Shown piece by piece: positions 38,126 to 46,360 of a stretch of DNA of 64,000 nucleotides. Below the pieces are notes generated by a model, which was not told the DNA's origin, ran no database searches, and saw nothing but the letters and a program-made list of their open reading frames with translations. The position numbers and the translations under genes were made by a program. The first letter of the stretch is position 1; each line of letters starts with the position of its first letter. The DNA comes from Myxococcus fulvus (GTDB lineage Bacteria; Myxococcota; Myxococcia; Myxococcales; Myxococcaceae), in contig NZ_FOIB01000002.1 in the NCBI RefSeq assembly GCF_900111765.1, forward strand, positions 930,001 to 994,000, read 5' to 3'.

Positions 38126-38575
38126 CTAACCCTTCCAGACCGCGATGGCCGCACCCGCGAATGCGACCGCCGAGCCCAACACCCGGGCAGCCGTCGCCGG
38201 GCGCCCTTCCACCATCGCATCCCAGATGAGGCTGGTGACGAGCTGGGCGGCGATGAGCAGCAGCACGGACTGCACCGCGCCCAGACGGCCGATGGCCCAC
38301 GGCATGCCCACGACGATGACCACGCCGCACAGGCCGGGCAGCAGGTGCCAGGGGGTGAAGCCGGAGAAGCGCCCCTCGGCGGCGGCGGCCTCGGGCCAGA
38401 GGCCGGGCACGGTGCGCGCCACCGCGTACACGGCGAAGGTGGCCACCGTCGCCACCACCATGTTCATGAGGACCGCGCTCAGCAGGCCCCACTGGCCGGC
38501 GAAGCGCTTGTTGAGACCACCTTGGGCGACGACCGCCAGCCCACACAGCAGGGGAACGAGCGAGACAAAACGCAT
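38126..38575 (-). CDS. YdcZ-type small DMT-family membrane protein
   Basis: A 149-residue protein with five hydrophobic helices. QGGLNKRFAGQWGLLSAVLMN near the N terminus and LIAAQLVTSLIWDAM match the DUF606/YdcZ branch of drug/metabolite transporters, which usually work as dimers or tandem pairs. The ATG at 38575 is chosen over an upstream in-frame start because helix 1 begins right there. Substrate unknown. Confidence 0.82.
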   Translation of the reverse strand: MRFVSLVPLLCGLAVVAQGGLNKRFAGQWGLLSAVLMNMVVATVATFAVYAVARTVPGLWPEAAAAEGRFSGFTPWHLLPGLCGVVIVVGMPWAIGRLGAVQSVLLLIAAQLVTSLIWDAMVEGRPATAARVLGSAVAFAGAAIAVWKG

Positions 38576-38700
38576 GGGCGCGGGTGGGTACCCCGAACGC
38601 CGGGCCGGCCGCAAGGTGGCACGCTCGGACTCACGGGGGCTCTCGTCTTCTCAAGAGGCTGGCGAAAGGGGAATCGACCGGCTACGTCCAACGCTCGCCC

Positions 38701-40080
38701 ATGGACGCCTCCCTCGAGCTCCACTTCGACTGCGGCACGCTGGTGGCACCCAGGCTGCCGGACGACGCGCGGCTGGGCGCCCTCTTCCAGAAGGACGGCC
38801 GCACGGGGGTGTACCGCGCCGCCGCCCGGCACTACCGCGAGGTGGTGCTGCGGTTGAGGGAGCTGGGAGTGGCGTACGAAGACCGCGCGAAGCGCTTCGA
38901 GCCGCTCGAGGCGGAGCTGACGGTGCCCATCCAGCCGTTTCCCCATCAGCGCGCGGCGCTCGACGCCTGGACACGCGCGGGGGGCCAGGGGTTGGTGGAG
39001 CTGCCGACGGGCGCGGGCAAGACGCTGCTCGCGGTGCTGGCCATCGCGCACGTGAAGCGGCCCACGTTGGTGGTGGTGCCCACGCTGGACCTGATGGCGC
39101 AGTGGCAGGGCGTGCTGGCGCGCCACTTCTCCACGCCGGTGGGGATGCTGGGGGGTGGGGTGAACGACCGGCAGCCCCTGACGGTGACGACGTACGACTC
39201 GGCGGCGATGCAGACGGAGTTCCACGGCAACCGCTTCGGGCTGCTCGTGTGTGACGAGTGTCACCACCTGCCGGCGCCCAGCTACCGGTTCATCGCGGAG
39301 GGCTCGCTGGCGCCGTACCGGCTGGGGCTCACCGCGACGCTGGAGCGCACGGACGGCGGCGAGCGGGTGGTCGAGGAGCTGTTGGGGCCGCTGGTGCATC
39401 GCACCGACATCCGCGAGCTCCAGGGCGAGTACCTGGCGCCCTATGAAGTGAAGCGCGTGGAGGTGCCGCTGACGGCGGAGGAGAAGGCGCGCTACGACGA
39501 GGCCCGGGCGCTGTACCTGGGCTTCGTGAGGAAGATAGGCGTGCGGCTGTCGGCGCCGGAGGGCTGGGCGCGCTTCCTGGCGCAGAGCCAGCGCAGCGAC
39601 GAGGGACGCGCGGCGTACCGGGCGTATCGCGAGCAGCGCCGCATCGCGCTCACCTCCAGTGGCAAGCAGGAGGTGCTGTGGAGAATCCTGCTGGAGCACC
39701 GCGAGGACCGGGTGCTCGTCTTCACGGACGACAACGAGACGGTGTACACGCTGGCGCGACGGCTGCTGTTGCCCGCGCTCACGCACCACACGCCGATACC
39801 GGAGCGCAAGGCATTGCTCGCGGCGTTCGCCTCGGGGGAGCTGCCGGTGCTGCTCACCTCGCGCGTGTTGAACGAGGGCGTCGACGTGCCGGAGGCGCGC
39901 GTGGGGGTGGTGCTCAGCGGCAGCGGGAGCGTGCGCGAGCACGTGCAGCGGCTGGGACGCATCCTCCGCAAGCGCCCCGGGAAGCGCGCGATGTTGTACG
40001 AGGTCTGCTCCGCGCAGACGGCGGAGAGCGGCATCAGCGAGCGGCGCAGGCAGCACGACGCCTACCTGGAGGAGGGCTGA
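38701..40080 (+). CDS. XPB/Rad25-type DEAD/DEAH helicase
   Basis: A 459-residue superfamily 2 helicase of the XPB type. N-terminal damage-recognition-like domain (residues 1-80), QRAALDAW Q-motif, Walker A PTGAGKT with Lys107, the DECH box (Asp185-His188), LGLTATLERTD (RED-like region), VFTDDNETVYTLAR and the motif VI stretch QRLGRILRKRPGK. Its partner, a Bax1-like nuclease, is the next real gene. In archaea XPB opens DNA and Bax1 cuts it for excision repair. The ATG at 38701 is where similarity starts; earlier starts only add low-complexity sequence. Confidence 0.9.
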   Translation: MDASLELHFDCGTLVAPRLPDDARLGALFQKDGRTGVYRAAARHYREVVLRLRELGVAYEDRAKRFEPLEAELTVPIQPFPHQRAALDAWTRAGGQGLVELPTGAGKTLLAVLAIAHVKRPTLVVVPTLDLMAQWQGVLARHFSTPVGMLGGGVNDRQPLTVTTYDSAAMQTEFHGNRFGLLVCDECHHLPAPSYRFIAEGSLAPYRLGLTATLERTDGGERVVEELLGPLVHRTDIRELQGEYLAPYEVKRVEVPLTAEEKARYDEARALYLGFVRKIGVRLSAPEGWARFLAQSQRSDEGRAAYRAYREQRRIALTSSGKQEVLWRILLEHREDRVLVFTDDNETVYTLARRLLLPALTHHTPIPERKALLAAFASGELPVLLTSRVLNEGVDVPEARVGVVLSGSGSVREHVQRLGRILRKRPGKRAMLYEVCSAQTAESGISERRRQHDAYLEEG

Positions 40081-40081
40081 G

Positions 40082-40756
40082 ATGCGAGGCCCGCGCTCCG
40101 GCAGCCTGCGCCCAGTCACCATGCCCGGACTCCCGGGCGGTGACGCGCGTCCCAGGGCATGCACGGGTGGAGTCCCGCGACACGCGAGCCACCGCCGTCC
40201 CGTTCGTCGATGGGCATCCATTTCCCCAGGCGCTCCGCGCAGGGCGCGCCGTGCCGCCCGGGGAGTTGCTCGCGGACCGCGCGCAGAAGCGCATCCTCCG
40301 TCCTGCGGTCGTGAAGCGCGACGTCGCTGCGTCCCTCGCGCGCTCCATGAGAGGCGCGCCGTGCAGACCCGGCTCGCATGCCGCACGCAGGAGGGCATCC
40401 TCCGGCCCGCGTTCGTGAAGCATGACGCCCCCCGCGCTCTCCACGGGAAGCGCGCCATGCCGCCACGGCTCGCGCAGCACGTTCAGAAGAGCGTCCTCCG
40501 TCTCGCGTTCGTGAAGCGTGACGCCACCGCGCTCTTCACTGGAGGCGCCATGCTCACGCGGCAGCTTCTCGCGTACCACGTGCAGGAGGGCATCCTCCGG
40601 TCCGCGTTCGGGAAGCGTGACACCACCGCGCTCCCCACGGGAGGCGCCATGCGAACGCTGGGTCTGCTCGCGTACCGCACGCAGAAGGGCGTCCGCCGTC
40701 TCGAGTGCGTGAAGCATGACGCCCCCGCTCTCTCCACGGGAGGCGCGCCATGCTGA
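40082..40756 (+). CDS. Open frame across the start-region repeats (doubtful gene)
   Basis: A 224-codon frame starts one base after the XPB stop and ends at a TGA overlapping the nuclease start by 7 bases. Its last 130 codons contain four imperfect copies of the first 30 or so residues of the nuclease (for example MLTRQLLAYHVQEGILR). The upstream part is Arg/Pro-rich and unlike any known protein. It may be translated and couple the helicase to the nuclease, or may simply be a relic kept open by high GC. Confidence 0.3.
   Translation: MRGPRSGSLRPVTMPGLPGGDARPRACTGGVPRHASHRRPVRRWASISPGAPRRARRAARGVARGPRAEAHPPSCGREARRRCVPRALHERRAVQTRLACRTQEGILRPAFVKHDAPRALHGKRAMPPRLAQHVQKSVLRLAFVKRDATALFTGGAMLTRQLLAYHVQEGILRSAFGKRDTTALPTGGAMRTLGLLAYRTQKGVRRLECVKHDAPALSTGGAPC
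40251..40749 (+). repeat. Tandem diverged copies of the DUF790 gene start (five units, about 93-110 bp)
   Basis: Five tandem units begin at 40251, 40361, 40457, 40550 and 40649, and the real gene start at 40750 is the sixth. Each unit carries a start codon (GTG in the first two, ATG in the rest) followed by text matching the first 28 codons of the nuclease gene, and ends with GGAGGCGC-like sequence, i.e. the ribosome-binding site of the following unit. The units at 40550 and 40649 each match the gene in 68 of the first 84 bases by my count. Unit lengths are 110, 96, 93, 99 and 101 bp. Still weaker similarity extends to about 40160. Confidence 0.9.
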
Positions 40757-41967
40757 CCCGGGAGCTGCTCGCGTACCGCACGCAGAAGGGCATCCTCCGT
40801 CCCGCGTTCGTGAAGCGCGACGACCCGGCGCTCCTCGCGCTCGCGACGGAGTTGCTCGCCTCCGTCGAGTCCTCACGAGGCGCAATCTGTGACGACGTGG
40901 AGGAAGCCCTCGGCCTGCTCGCGGGTGCCTGGTCGCGTCCGAAGATCGCACGCGGCCTCGTGAAGCTGCTCGTCGACCGGCTCACGTTCGAGGAGCCCGC
41001 GGCCGATGTCTCCGAGACCCGCTGGGCCCGGCTGAAGACCGCCGCCCAGGTGCTGCGCGCCCTCACGCCCGACACCACCGTGGAAGCCTACGAGGCCCGC
41101 CTGGAGCAGGCCCTGGGCACACCCCTCCAGGATGCGCGCGAGGCGCTGTACGCGGACCTGCCCGGGAACCGGAAGCTGCTCGGCTGGGACGGCGAGGCGC
41201 CCACCTCGCAGACACTGGTCGACCGCTACAACCTCGCCCTCGCCCAGGGGCCCCTCCTGTCCGCCCGGCGGCTGACGCTGCGCGCCCGCTCACCGGAGCT
41301 CTTGCGCGTGCGCAAGGTGCTGCGCTGGCTGAAGTTCTGCCGGCTCGTCGCCGAGGTCCGCCGCGATGGCCCGGACTGGGAGCTGGAGGTCGAAGGTCCC
41401 GGCGCCATGCTCGCGCTGCAGAAGAAGTACGGACTGCAGCTCGCCTCGTTCCTGTCCGTGGTGCCCGTGCTGGAGCGCTGGGAGCTCAAGGCCACCGTGG
41501 AGCCCTCTCGCCGCCAGGCCACGCTGATGTTGAGCGACAAGGACCCGCTCGTCTCTCCCCTACCCGCCGCGTTGGGTCACGTCCCCGAGGAGGTCGCCTC
41601 CCTGTCCTCCAGCTTCGAGGATGACGCGTGGGAATTGGACCTCACGCCGCTGCCCCGCCACGTGGGCGCCGCGAGCCTCTGCGTGCCGGACCTCACCTTC
41701 CGTCATCGCGACTCGCGCCAGGAGGTCGCCCTGGAGCTGTTCCACGCCTGGCACGCGAGCGCCCTCACCCGCCGGCTCGCGGAGCTGCGCACCCGACCCG
41801 ACGGGGGGCTGCTCCTGGGTGTCGACCGCGCGCTGCTGGCGAAGGAACCCGCGGAGCGAGAGACCCTGGAGGCCCATCCCCAGGTCGTGCTCTTCCACGG
41901 CTTCCCCTCCGCGAAGAAGCTCAAGGACCGGCTGTCGAAGCTGTCCACCGCGCGCCCCCGGAAGTAA
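40750..41967 (+). CDS. DUF790 / Bax1-type nuclease, partner of XPB
   Basis: A 405-residue DUF790 protein. Similarity to the archaeal Bax1 group starts at the first residue (MLTRELLAYRTQKGILRPAF), continues through a helical DNA-binding region (GAICDDVEEALGLLAGAW, ARGLVKLLVDRLTF) and ends in a nuclease-like core with CVPDLTFRH and VALELFHAWH, which carry likely metal-binding Asp and Glu of a PD-(D/E)XK type site. The ATG at 40750 has GGAGGCGCGCC upstream. Co-transcription with the XPB gene is likely, but 0.67 kb of repeats separates them. Confidence 0.85.
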   Translation: MLTRELLAYRTQKGILRPAFVKRDDPALLALATELLASVESSRGAICDDVEEALGLLAGAWSRPKIARGLVKLLVDRLTFEEPAADVSETRWARLKTAAQVLRALTPDTTVEAYEARLEQALGTPLQDAREALYADLPGNRKLLGWDGEAPTSQTLVDRYNLALAQGPLLSARRLTLRARSPELLRVRKVLRWLKFCRLVAEVRRDGPDWELEVEGPGAMLALQKKYGLQLASFLSVVPVLERWELKATVEPSRRQATLMLSDKDPLVSPLPAALGHVPEEVASLSSSFEDDAWELDLTPLPRHVGAASLCVPDLTFRHRDSRQEVALELFHAWHASALTRRLAELRTRPDGGLLLGVDRALLAKEPAERETLEAHPQVVLFHGFPSAKKLKDRLSKLSTARPRK

Positions 41968-41982
41968 CGGGGCGAGCCGCTC

Positions 41983-42351
41983 TCAAGTGCCCTTGGGCTT
42001 GAACTGCGCGGCCAGCACGCTCAACAGGCGGATGGCGCTGCGGTCCAGCTGCTTGGCCCGGCGCAACAGCCGGCGCAGCTCACCCGACTCGCCATACTCG
42101 CTGGGAGGCTCCGCGGCCCACTTCACCTCCTGCGAGGGCTTGAGCCCCAACGCCTCGTCCGCGGAGATGGAGAGCACCACGCACAACCGTCGGAAGGTCT
42201 GGATGCTCGGCAGCATGTGGCCGCGCTCCAGCCGCCCGTAGACTTCGCTCGCGATACCGATGCGCTCCGCGACGTCGGCCTGCGTCAGGTTCAGCCGGGT
42301 GCGGGCCAGGCGCGCAGCTCCTCCGAGGCGGGATGCGAGGGTCTTTTCCAT
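41983..42351 (-). CDS. XRE-family helix-turn-helix regulator
   Basis: A 122-residue DNA-binding protein. The HTH spans about residues 14-66 (RLNLTQADVAERIGIASEVYGRLERGHMLPSIQTF read in pieces), of the classic Cro/CI type. The C terminus is a basic helix. I use the ATG at 42351; in-frame starts at 42378 and 42408 exist, but a palindrome (42355-42367) lies just upstream of 42351 and fits an autoregulatory operator. It is convergent with the nuclease gene and divergent from the response regulator. Confidence 0.85.
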   Translation of the reverse strand: MEKTLASRLGGAARLARTRLNLTQADVAERIGIASEVYGRLERGHMLPSIQTFRRLCVVLSISADEALGLKPSQEVKWAAEPPSEYGESGELRRLLRRAKQLDRSAIRLLSVLAAQFKPKGT

Positions 42352-42354
42352 GTT

Positions 42355-42367
42355 CGTTAACCTAACG
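42355..42367. promoter_or_regulatory. Candidate operator CGTTA-ACC-TAACG
   Basis: A perfect 5-bp inverted repeat with a 3-base spacer sits 3 bases upstream of the chosen XRE start, in the 124-bp divergent promoter region shared with the response-regulator gene. Position and symmetry fit a binding site for the XRE protein itself. Confidence 0.4.
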
Positions 42368-42475
42368 GGTTCGTCCATGTCGATATGACTTGAGAGGTTG
42401 GCATCCAAGAACTTCCCAGGTAGTCTTATGGGAAGCAGACCTGATGCGTCACCTCACCCGCGCCACGTCGAAGCC

Positions 42476-42853
42476 ATGAGCACGCAGCCCTTCGTCACCT
42501 TCCTGTTCGTGGATGAAGACCCCCTCGCGCTCTCGGCGTGGCGTCGGCTCGTCCGGGACCTCCCCGGCGCCAAGCGCTTCGCGCGAGACATGGCGGAGGC
42601 CCTCGCGCTCGTGCACGAGCAACCGCCGCGCGTGGTCGTCTGCGGAGACCTGCTGCCGGATGGAGACGGGCTGCACCTGCTCCAGGCCGTGCGCGCGCGG
42701 CACCCGCACACCGCCTGCGCGCTCCACGCGGTGCGCCCACCTCCCAGGTCCTGTCCGCGCGAAATCACCTGGGTGGACCGCGCCGCGCATCCCCGGGAGC
42801 TCCACTCGCGGCTTCGCGCCCTGGGACAGGCCACCGCCCACCCCTGGGCCTGA
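42476..42853 (+). CDS. Short response-regulator receiver protein
   Basis: A 125-residue receiver-like protein. VDEDP near residue 12 is the acidic pair, and Asp58 in CGDLLPDGDGLHLLQAV is the likely phosphorylation site. The last third is shortened and lacks the usual strand-5 lysine. There is no output domain. I use the ATG at 42476; an ATG at 42428 with AGG upstream would add 16 residues. Possibly controlled by the divergent XRE regulator. Confidence 0.75.
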   Translation: MSTQPFVTFLFVDEDPLALSAWRRLVRDLPGAKRFARDMAEALALVHEQPPRVVVCGDLLPDGDGLHLLQAVRARHPHTACALHAVRPPPRSCPREITWVDRAAHPRELHSRLRALGQATAHPWA

Positions 42854-42902
42854 GCCGTGACGGCACGGGCCACCCGGGCACGTTAAGGTGACGCACGCTC
42901 CC

Positions 42903-43736
42903 ATGAAGCTCTACGCCATCAGTGACTTGCACCTGCGCCACGCCGACAACAAGCAGGCCCTGCAGACCCTGCCCGCCTTCCCGGATGACTGGCTCATCGT
43001 CGCCGGTGACGTGGGCGAGACGCTGTCCGAGATGGACTTCATGCTGCGCACGCTGACCGCGCGCTTCCGCCAGGTCATCTGGGTGCCGGGCAACCACGAG
43101 CTGTGGACCATGCCCTCCGAGCAGCCGTCCCTGCGCGGTGACGCGCGCTACCAGCGGCTGGTGGCGCTGTGCCGCGGCCACGGCGCGCTCACGCCGGAGG
43201 ACCCCTACCCTCGCTGGCCCGGCGAGGGCCCCCACCGCGTCATCGTCCCCATGTTCCTGGGCTACGACTACTCGTTCCGCCCGGACCACGTGCCGGAGGA
43301 CAAGGCGCTGGAGTGGGCGTTCGAGGACGACCTCTTGTGCACCGACGAGGTGCTCCTGCATCCGGACCCGTACCCCAGCCGCTCCGCGTGGTGCGCCGCG
43401 CGCGTGGAGTCCACCCGGGCCCGGCTCGAGGCCCTGCCGCCGGGCTGCAGCACCATCCTCGTCAACCACTACCCGCTCCGGCACGAGCACGTCCGGCTGC
43501 CGCGCATCCCCCGCTTCTCCATCTGGTGCGGCACCAAGCGCACCGAGGACTGGCACGCGCGCTACCGCGCGGAGGTCGTGGTGACGGGCCACCTCCACAT
43601 CCCGCTCACGCAGTGGCGCGACGGGGTGCGCTTCGAGGAGGTGTCGCTGGGCTACCCCATGCAGTGGAAGCACCGGGGCGGCATCGAGCGGTGCCTGCGC
43701 GAAATCCTCCCCGGGCCCGCCACCCGCCCGCTCTGA
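42903..43736 (+). CDS. Metallophosphoesterase
   Basis: A 277-residue calcineurin-like phosphoesterase. Metal-binding motifs are SDLHLRH (Asp8, His10), GDVGE (about residue 40), PGNHE, NHYPLRHEH and VVTGHLHIP. The insertion between PGNHE and the C-terminal histidines is rich in aromatic residues and absent from minimal family members. The ATG at 42903 is used. The substrate (nucleotide, phosphoprotein or phosphodiester) cannot be told. Confidence 0.85.
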   Translation: MKLYAISDLHLRHADNKQALQTLPAFPDDWLIVAGDVGETLSEMDFMLRTLTARFRQVIWVPGNHELWTMPSEQPSLRGDARYQRLVALCRGHGALTPEDPYPRWPGEGPHRVIVPMFLGYDYSFRPDHVPEDKALEWAFEDDLLCTDEVLLHPDPYPSRSAWCAARVESTRARLEALPPGCSTILVNHYPLRHEHVRLPRIPRFSIWCGTKRTEDWHARYRAEVVVTGHLHIPLTQWRDGVRFEEVSLGYPMQWKHRGGIERCLREILPGPATRPL

Positions 43737-43762
43737 GGCCTTCGCGCCGCTGGAAATGAATC

Positions 43763-43800
43763 GGCCCCGGACGTCCGTGAGGAAACGGACGACCGGGGCC
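43763..43800. terminator. Long hairpin between convergent genes
   Basis: GGCCCCGG (43763-43770) and CGTCCGT (43772-43778) pair with ACGGACG (43785-43791) and CCGGGGCC (43793-43800): 15 base pairs with one internal A-A mismatch and a 6-base loop. It probably ends transcription from the phosphoesterase gene on the plus strand and may also act on the protease transcript. Confidence 0.65.
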
Positions 43801-43806
43801 TTGGAG

Positions 43807-43830
43807 CGGCGCGGCGTCGAAGCCGCGCCG
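43807..43830. terminator. Second hairpin, after the protease gene
   Basis: A perfect 9-bp stem (CGGCGCGGC at 43807-43815, GCCGCGCCG at 43822-43830) with loop GTCGAA lies 14 bases after the protease stop on the minus strand. Together with the neighbouring longer hairpin it insulates the convergent genes. Confidence 0.55.
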
Positions 43831-43844
43831 TCTACATCAGGTGA

Positions 43845-46067
43845 TTACTTGTGCGACGCGATGAACGCGATGCCCTGGTAGCCACCCTTCGCGCCGTAGA
43901 TCTCGATGTAGTACTTGCCGGCCGGCACGTTGATGAGGTTGCACACCTCGGACTGGTGCTCCTTCACGCTGCGGCAGTCGTAGTCGAACTTCGTCGGCGC
44001 CGAGCCGCGCTTCACGTAGATGTCCGGGTTGCCCTCGCCCTCACCCGTCTGGATGTACAGGCTGTTGATGCCGGAGCCAGGCTTACGCTCCGGAACCTCG
44101 ATGGTGTACACGTTCGAGGAGCCCGCCGCGCCGGAGAGGTTCTTCAGCGCCACGCCGGACTGCACGGGCACGTAGCCACCCTTCCAGGTCACCGTCAGCG
44201 TCACGCCGGAGAAGGTGCTGTAGGCGTTGAGCATGACGACCCAGCGGCCGTTGCTCGGCGTGGCGAACACGCAGGACTCGGCGTTGCCCGCGCGGTACGG
44301 ACGGCAGTCGTACAGGCTGGTGGTGGGGACGTTGTTGTAGCGAACGTACAGGTCCGCGTCGCCCGTGCCGCCGGCGATGGAGACGTTCAGGTCGTACGCA
44401 CCCTCCGGGACGTTGAACTCGTAGTACTTCTTCTGGCCGCTCGTGGAGCCGATGCCCGTGACAGGCACGTCCTTCTCGATGGGGGTCGTGTCCACGATGA
44501 TGGGCACGCCCACGCCCACGGCCTTCCAGGCGTTGGTCACGGAGGCAATCTCATCCGCCGTGTAGCCCAGCAGCGCGGCGGCCTGCTCGGTGGCGACCTT
44601 CGCGTCCTCGAACGTGGCGTCAGACTCGAGGATGGTGTTGTTCGCGCGGTAGAAGATCTGCGCGGCCTTCTCGATGCCGATGCCCGTCACGACGGTGGTG
44701 GTCTTGCCCGTCGGGTGCGTGCCACCCTGCGACAGCAGGTAGAACGCCAGGTTGGAGATACCCGAGCTGTAGTGCACGTCCACGCTGTCGTCGTAGTCGT
44801 GGAAGTAGTCGAGCGAGTCCCCGTCCTGCGTGGGGTTCGCCATGTAGCGCAGGGCGTCGTTCGGGATGTTCGGCGTCCACACGTCGTCGCCGACCAGCCA
44901 CGTGCGCGCGCTGACGACGTTGCCGTCGCCGTACCACTCGCACACCGCGCCGAAGATGTCGGAGAAGGACTCGTTCAGACCACCCGACTGGTTGTCGTAG
45001 ACGAGGTCGGAGGAGAACTCCGTCACGGCGTGCGTCAGCTCGTGCGCCGTCACGTCCAGCGAGTTCGCCAGGTTGCTGGCGTTCACGCCGTCGCCATCGC
45101 CGTACACCATCTGGGTACCGTTCCAGAAGGCGTTCACGTACGCGACGCGGTGGTGGACCGTGCTGACCAGCGTGGCGCCGGCGTTGTCGTACGAGTCACG
45201 ACCGAACAGCTCGCTGAAGCAGTCGTACACCGTGCCCAGGTGGTCGTAGTTGGTGTTGACGACCGGGTCGGCGACCTCGGGCTGACCCTCGGTGCGAACC
45301 ACCGCGCCAGGGAGCGTCGTGGTGTTGTTGCCGTTGTGCATCCGGCGGGCCAGGCCCTCCTTGATCTGCGGGTGGCGGGCAATCACGTCGCCGTTCGTCG
45401 CGTTGACCAGGACGACATCGCGCACGGGCGTCCCGTCGCGGCGCTCACCCGTCTGGATGAGCTTGTAGACGAGCACCAGCTCGTCGCCGTCACGGAAGTA
45501 GACCAGCTCGTGGCCGTCCTCGATCTTCAGGCCGTCGAACGTGGAGCGGTCCGCCTGCAGGGCGTCCTTCGCCACCGACACGTCCACGCTCGCCTTGGCC
45601 GCGGCCTTCAGGTCGCTGCGGGTGTTGGTGGACGCCGCGATGACCTTGCCACCGCGCGTGGTCAGGCGCAGCTGGCCGTACAGCACGGGGATGTTGTTGA
45701 CCTTCACGCCATAGATGACGTGGCCGTCACCCTGGCGGTCCGTGAACGTCTTCTTCAGGACCAGGTCCGCCGGGTTCAGGTTCAGCTGGGGCGCGATGAG
45801 CGCCGCCACCGGAGCCAGGTCCGCCTGACCCAGGGCGGAGAAGCCCGCGGCCGCCTGCGGTGCGGGGCCGAGGTCGCCGGTAATGAACTTGGCGACACCG
45901 GAGGAATCCGTGGCAACAACCTTCTTCCCGGTCAGCTGCAGGGCCGCCGCGCTCTTCGTCGCGGTGTCCTGGGGCTTGGCCTCGGGAGCAGGGGTGGACT
46001 CGTTGCAACCAACGAGGAAGGACAGCGCCGCTACACCAAGAACACCGCGTACTCGCTGATTCACCAT
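43845..46067 (-). CDS. M4-family (thermolysin-like) metalloprotease with two PPC domains
   Basis: A 740-residue secreted zinc protease. The N terminus is a lipoprotein-type signal (SFLVGC, Cys21). An FTP/PepSY propeptide occupies about residues 60-200. The catalytic domain has AHELTHAV (zinc ligands in HELTH, about residues 343-347), the third ligand Glu in GGLNESFSDIFG, and GISNLAFYLL near the active-site rim. Two PPC-type beta domains end the protein (about 530-610 and 640-740), each with a DADLYV- or NPDIYVK-type strand and a Cys pair. TAGGAGG precedes the ATG. It is a single gene with an AT-rich promoter region. Prey or matrix digestion is plausible for a myxobacterium. Confidence 0.92.
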   Translation of the reverse strand: MVNQRVRGVLGVAALSFLVGCNESTPAPEAKPQDTATKSAAALQLTGKKVVATDSSGVAKFITGDLGPAPQAAAGFSALGQADLAPVAALIAPQLNLNPADLVLKKTFTDRQGDGHVIYGVKVNNIPVLYGQLRLTTRGGKVIAASTNTRSDLKAAAKASVDVSVAKDALQADRSTFDGLKIEDGHELVYFRDGDELVLVYKLIQTGERRDGTPVRDVVLVNATNGDVIARHPQIKEGLARRMHNGNNTTTLPGAVVRTEGQPEVADPVVNTNYDHLGTVYDCFSELFGRDSYDNAGATLVSTVHHRVAYVNAFWNGTQMVYGDGDGVNASNLANSLDVTAHELTHAVTEFSSDLVYDNQSGGLNESFSDIFGAVCEWYGDGNVVSARTWLVGDDVWTPNIPNDALRYMANPTQDGDSLDYFHDYDDSVDVHYSSGISNLAFYLLSQGGTHPTGKTTTVVTGIGIEKAAQIFYRANNTILESDATFEDAKVATEQAAALLGYTADEIASVTNAWKAVGVGVPIIVDTTPIEKDVPVTGIGSTSGQKKYYEFNVPEGAYDLNVSIAGGTGDADLYVRYNNVPTTSLYDCRPYRAGNAESCVFATPSNGRWVVMLNAYSTFSGVTLTVTWKGGYVPVQSGVALKNLSGAAGSSNVYTIEVPERKPGSGINSLYIQTGEGEGNPDIYVKRGSAPTKFDYDCRSVKEHQSEVCNLINVPAGKYYIEIYGAKGGYQGIAFIASHK

Positions 46068-46360
46068 GTAATCCTCCTAAACGGAAAGATTAGGAAGCAC
46101 AGTGTCACAGGATGGTTGTGTATTTCAAGGTTGCGCGATTATTTTAGTAAGTAGCTTATTCTTAAATTGCGAGCTTCGGCTAGAAGCCCCAACTATTTCA
46201 GTAACTTATCGGAGCCCTACCCGCCGCTTCCGCCAGCGCGTACGACGTAGTGGGTAACCCTGGTGTGAACAGAATTCCGCGAAAATGCGTGGCCGAAGAG
46301 GCCATCACGGGGTCCGCGCGCGGACCGCATTTCTCGCGGCATTTCCGGGGAATTTCGGGA
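46068..46360 (-). promoter_or_regulatory. AT-rich promoter region of the M4 protease
   Basis: From about 46070 to 46200 the sequence is far richer in A and T than anywhere else in the window, including TTGAAATACAC-like and TACTAAAATAAT-like blocks on the minus strand that could be -35 or -10 elements. A short hairpin (GCTTC/GAAGC at 46173-46187) lies within it. No gene was found. The remainder to 46360 is ordinary and featureless by eye. Confidence 0.45.

Noticed and set aside
40034-40951. 305-codon minus-strand frame across the repeat array
   Set aside because: It is the antisense of the start-region repeats; its repeats follow from those on the plus strand.
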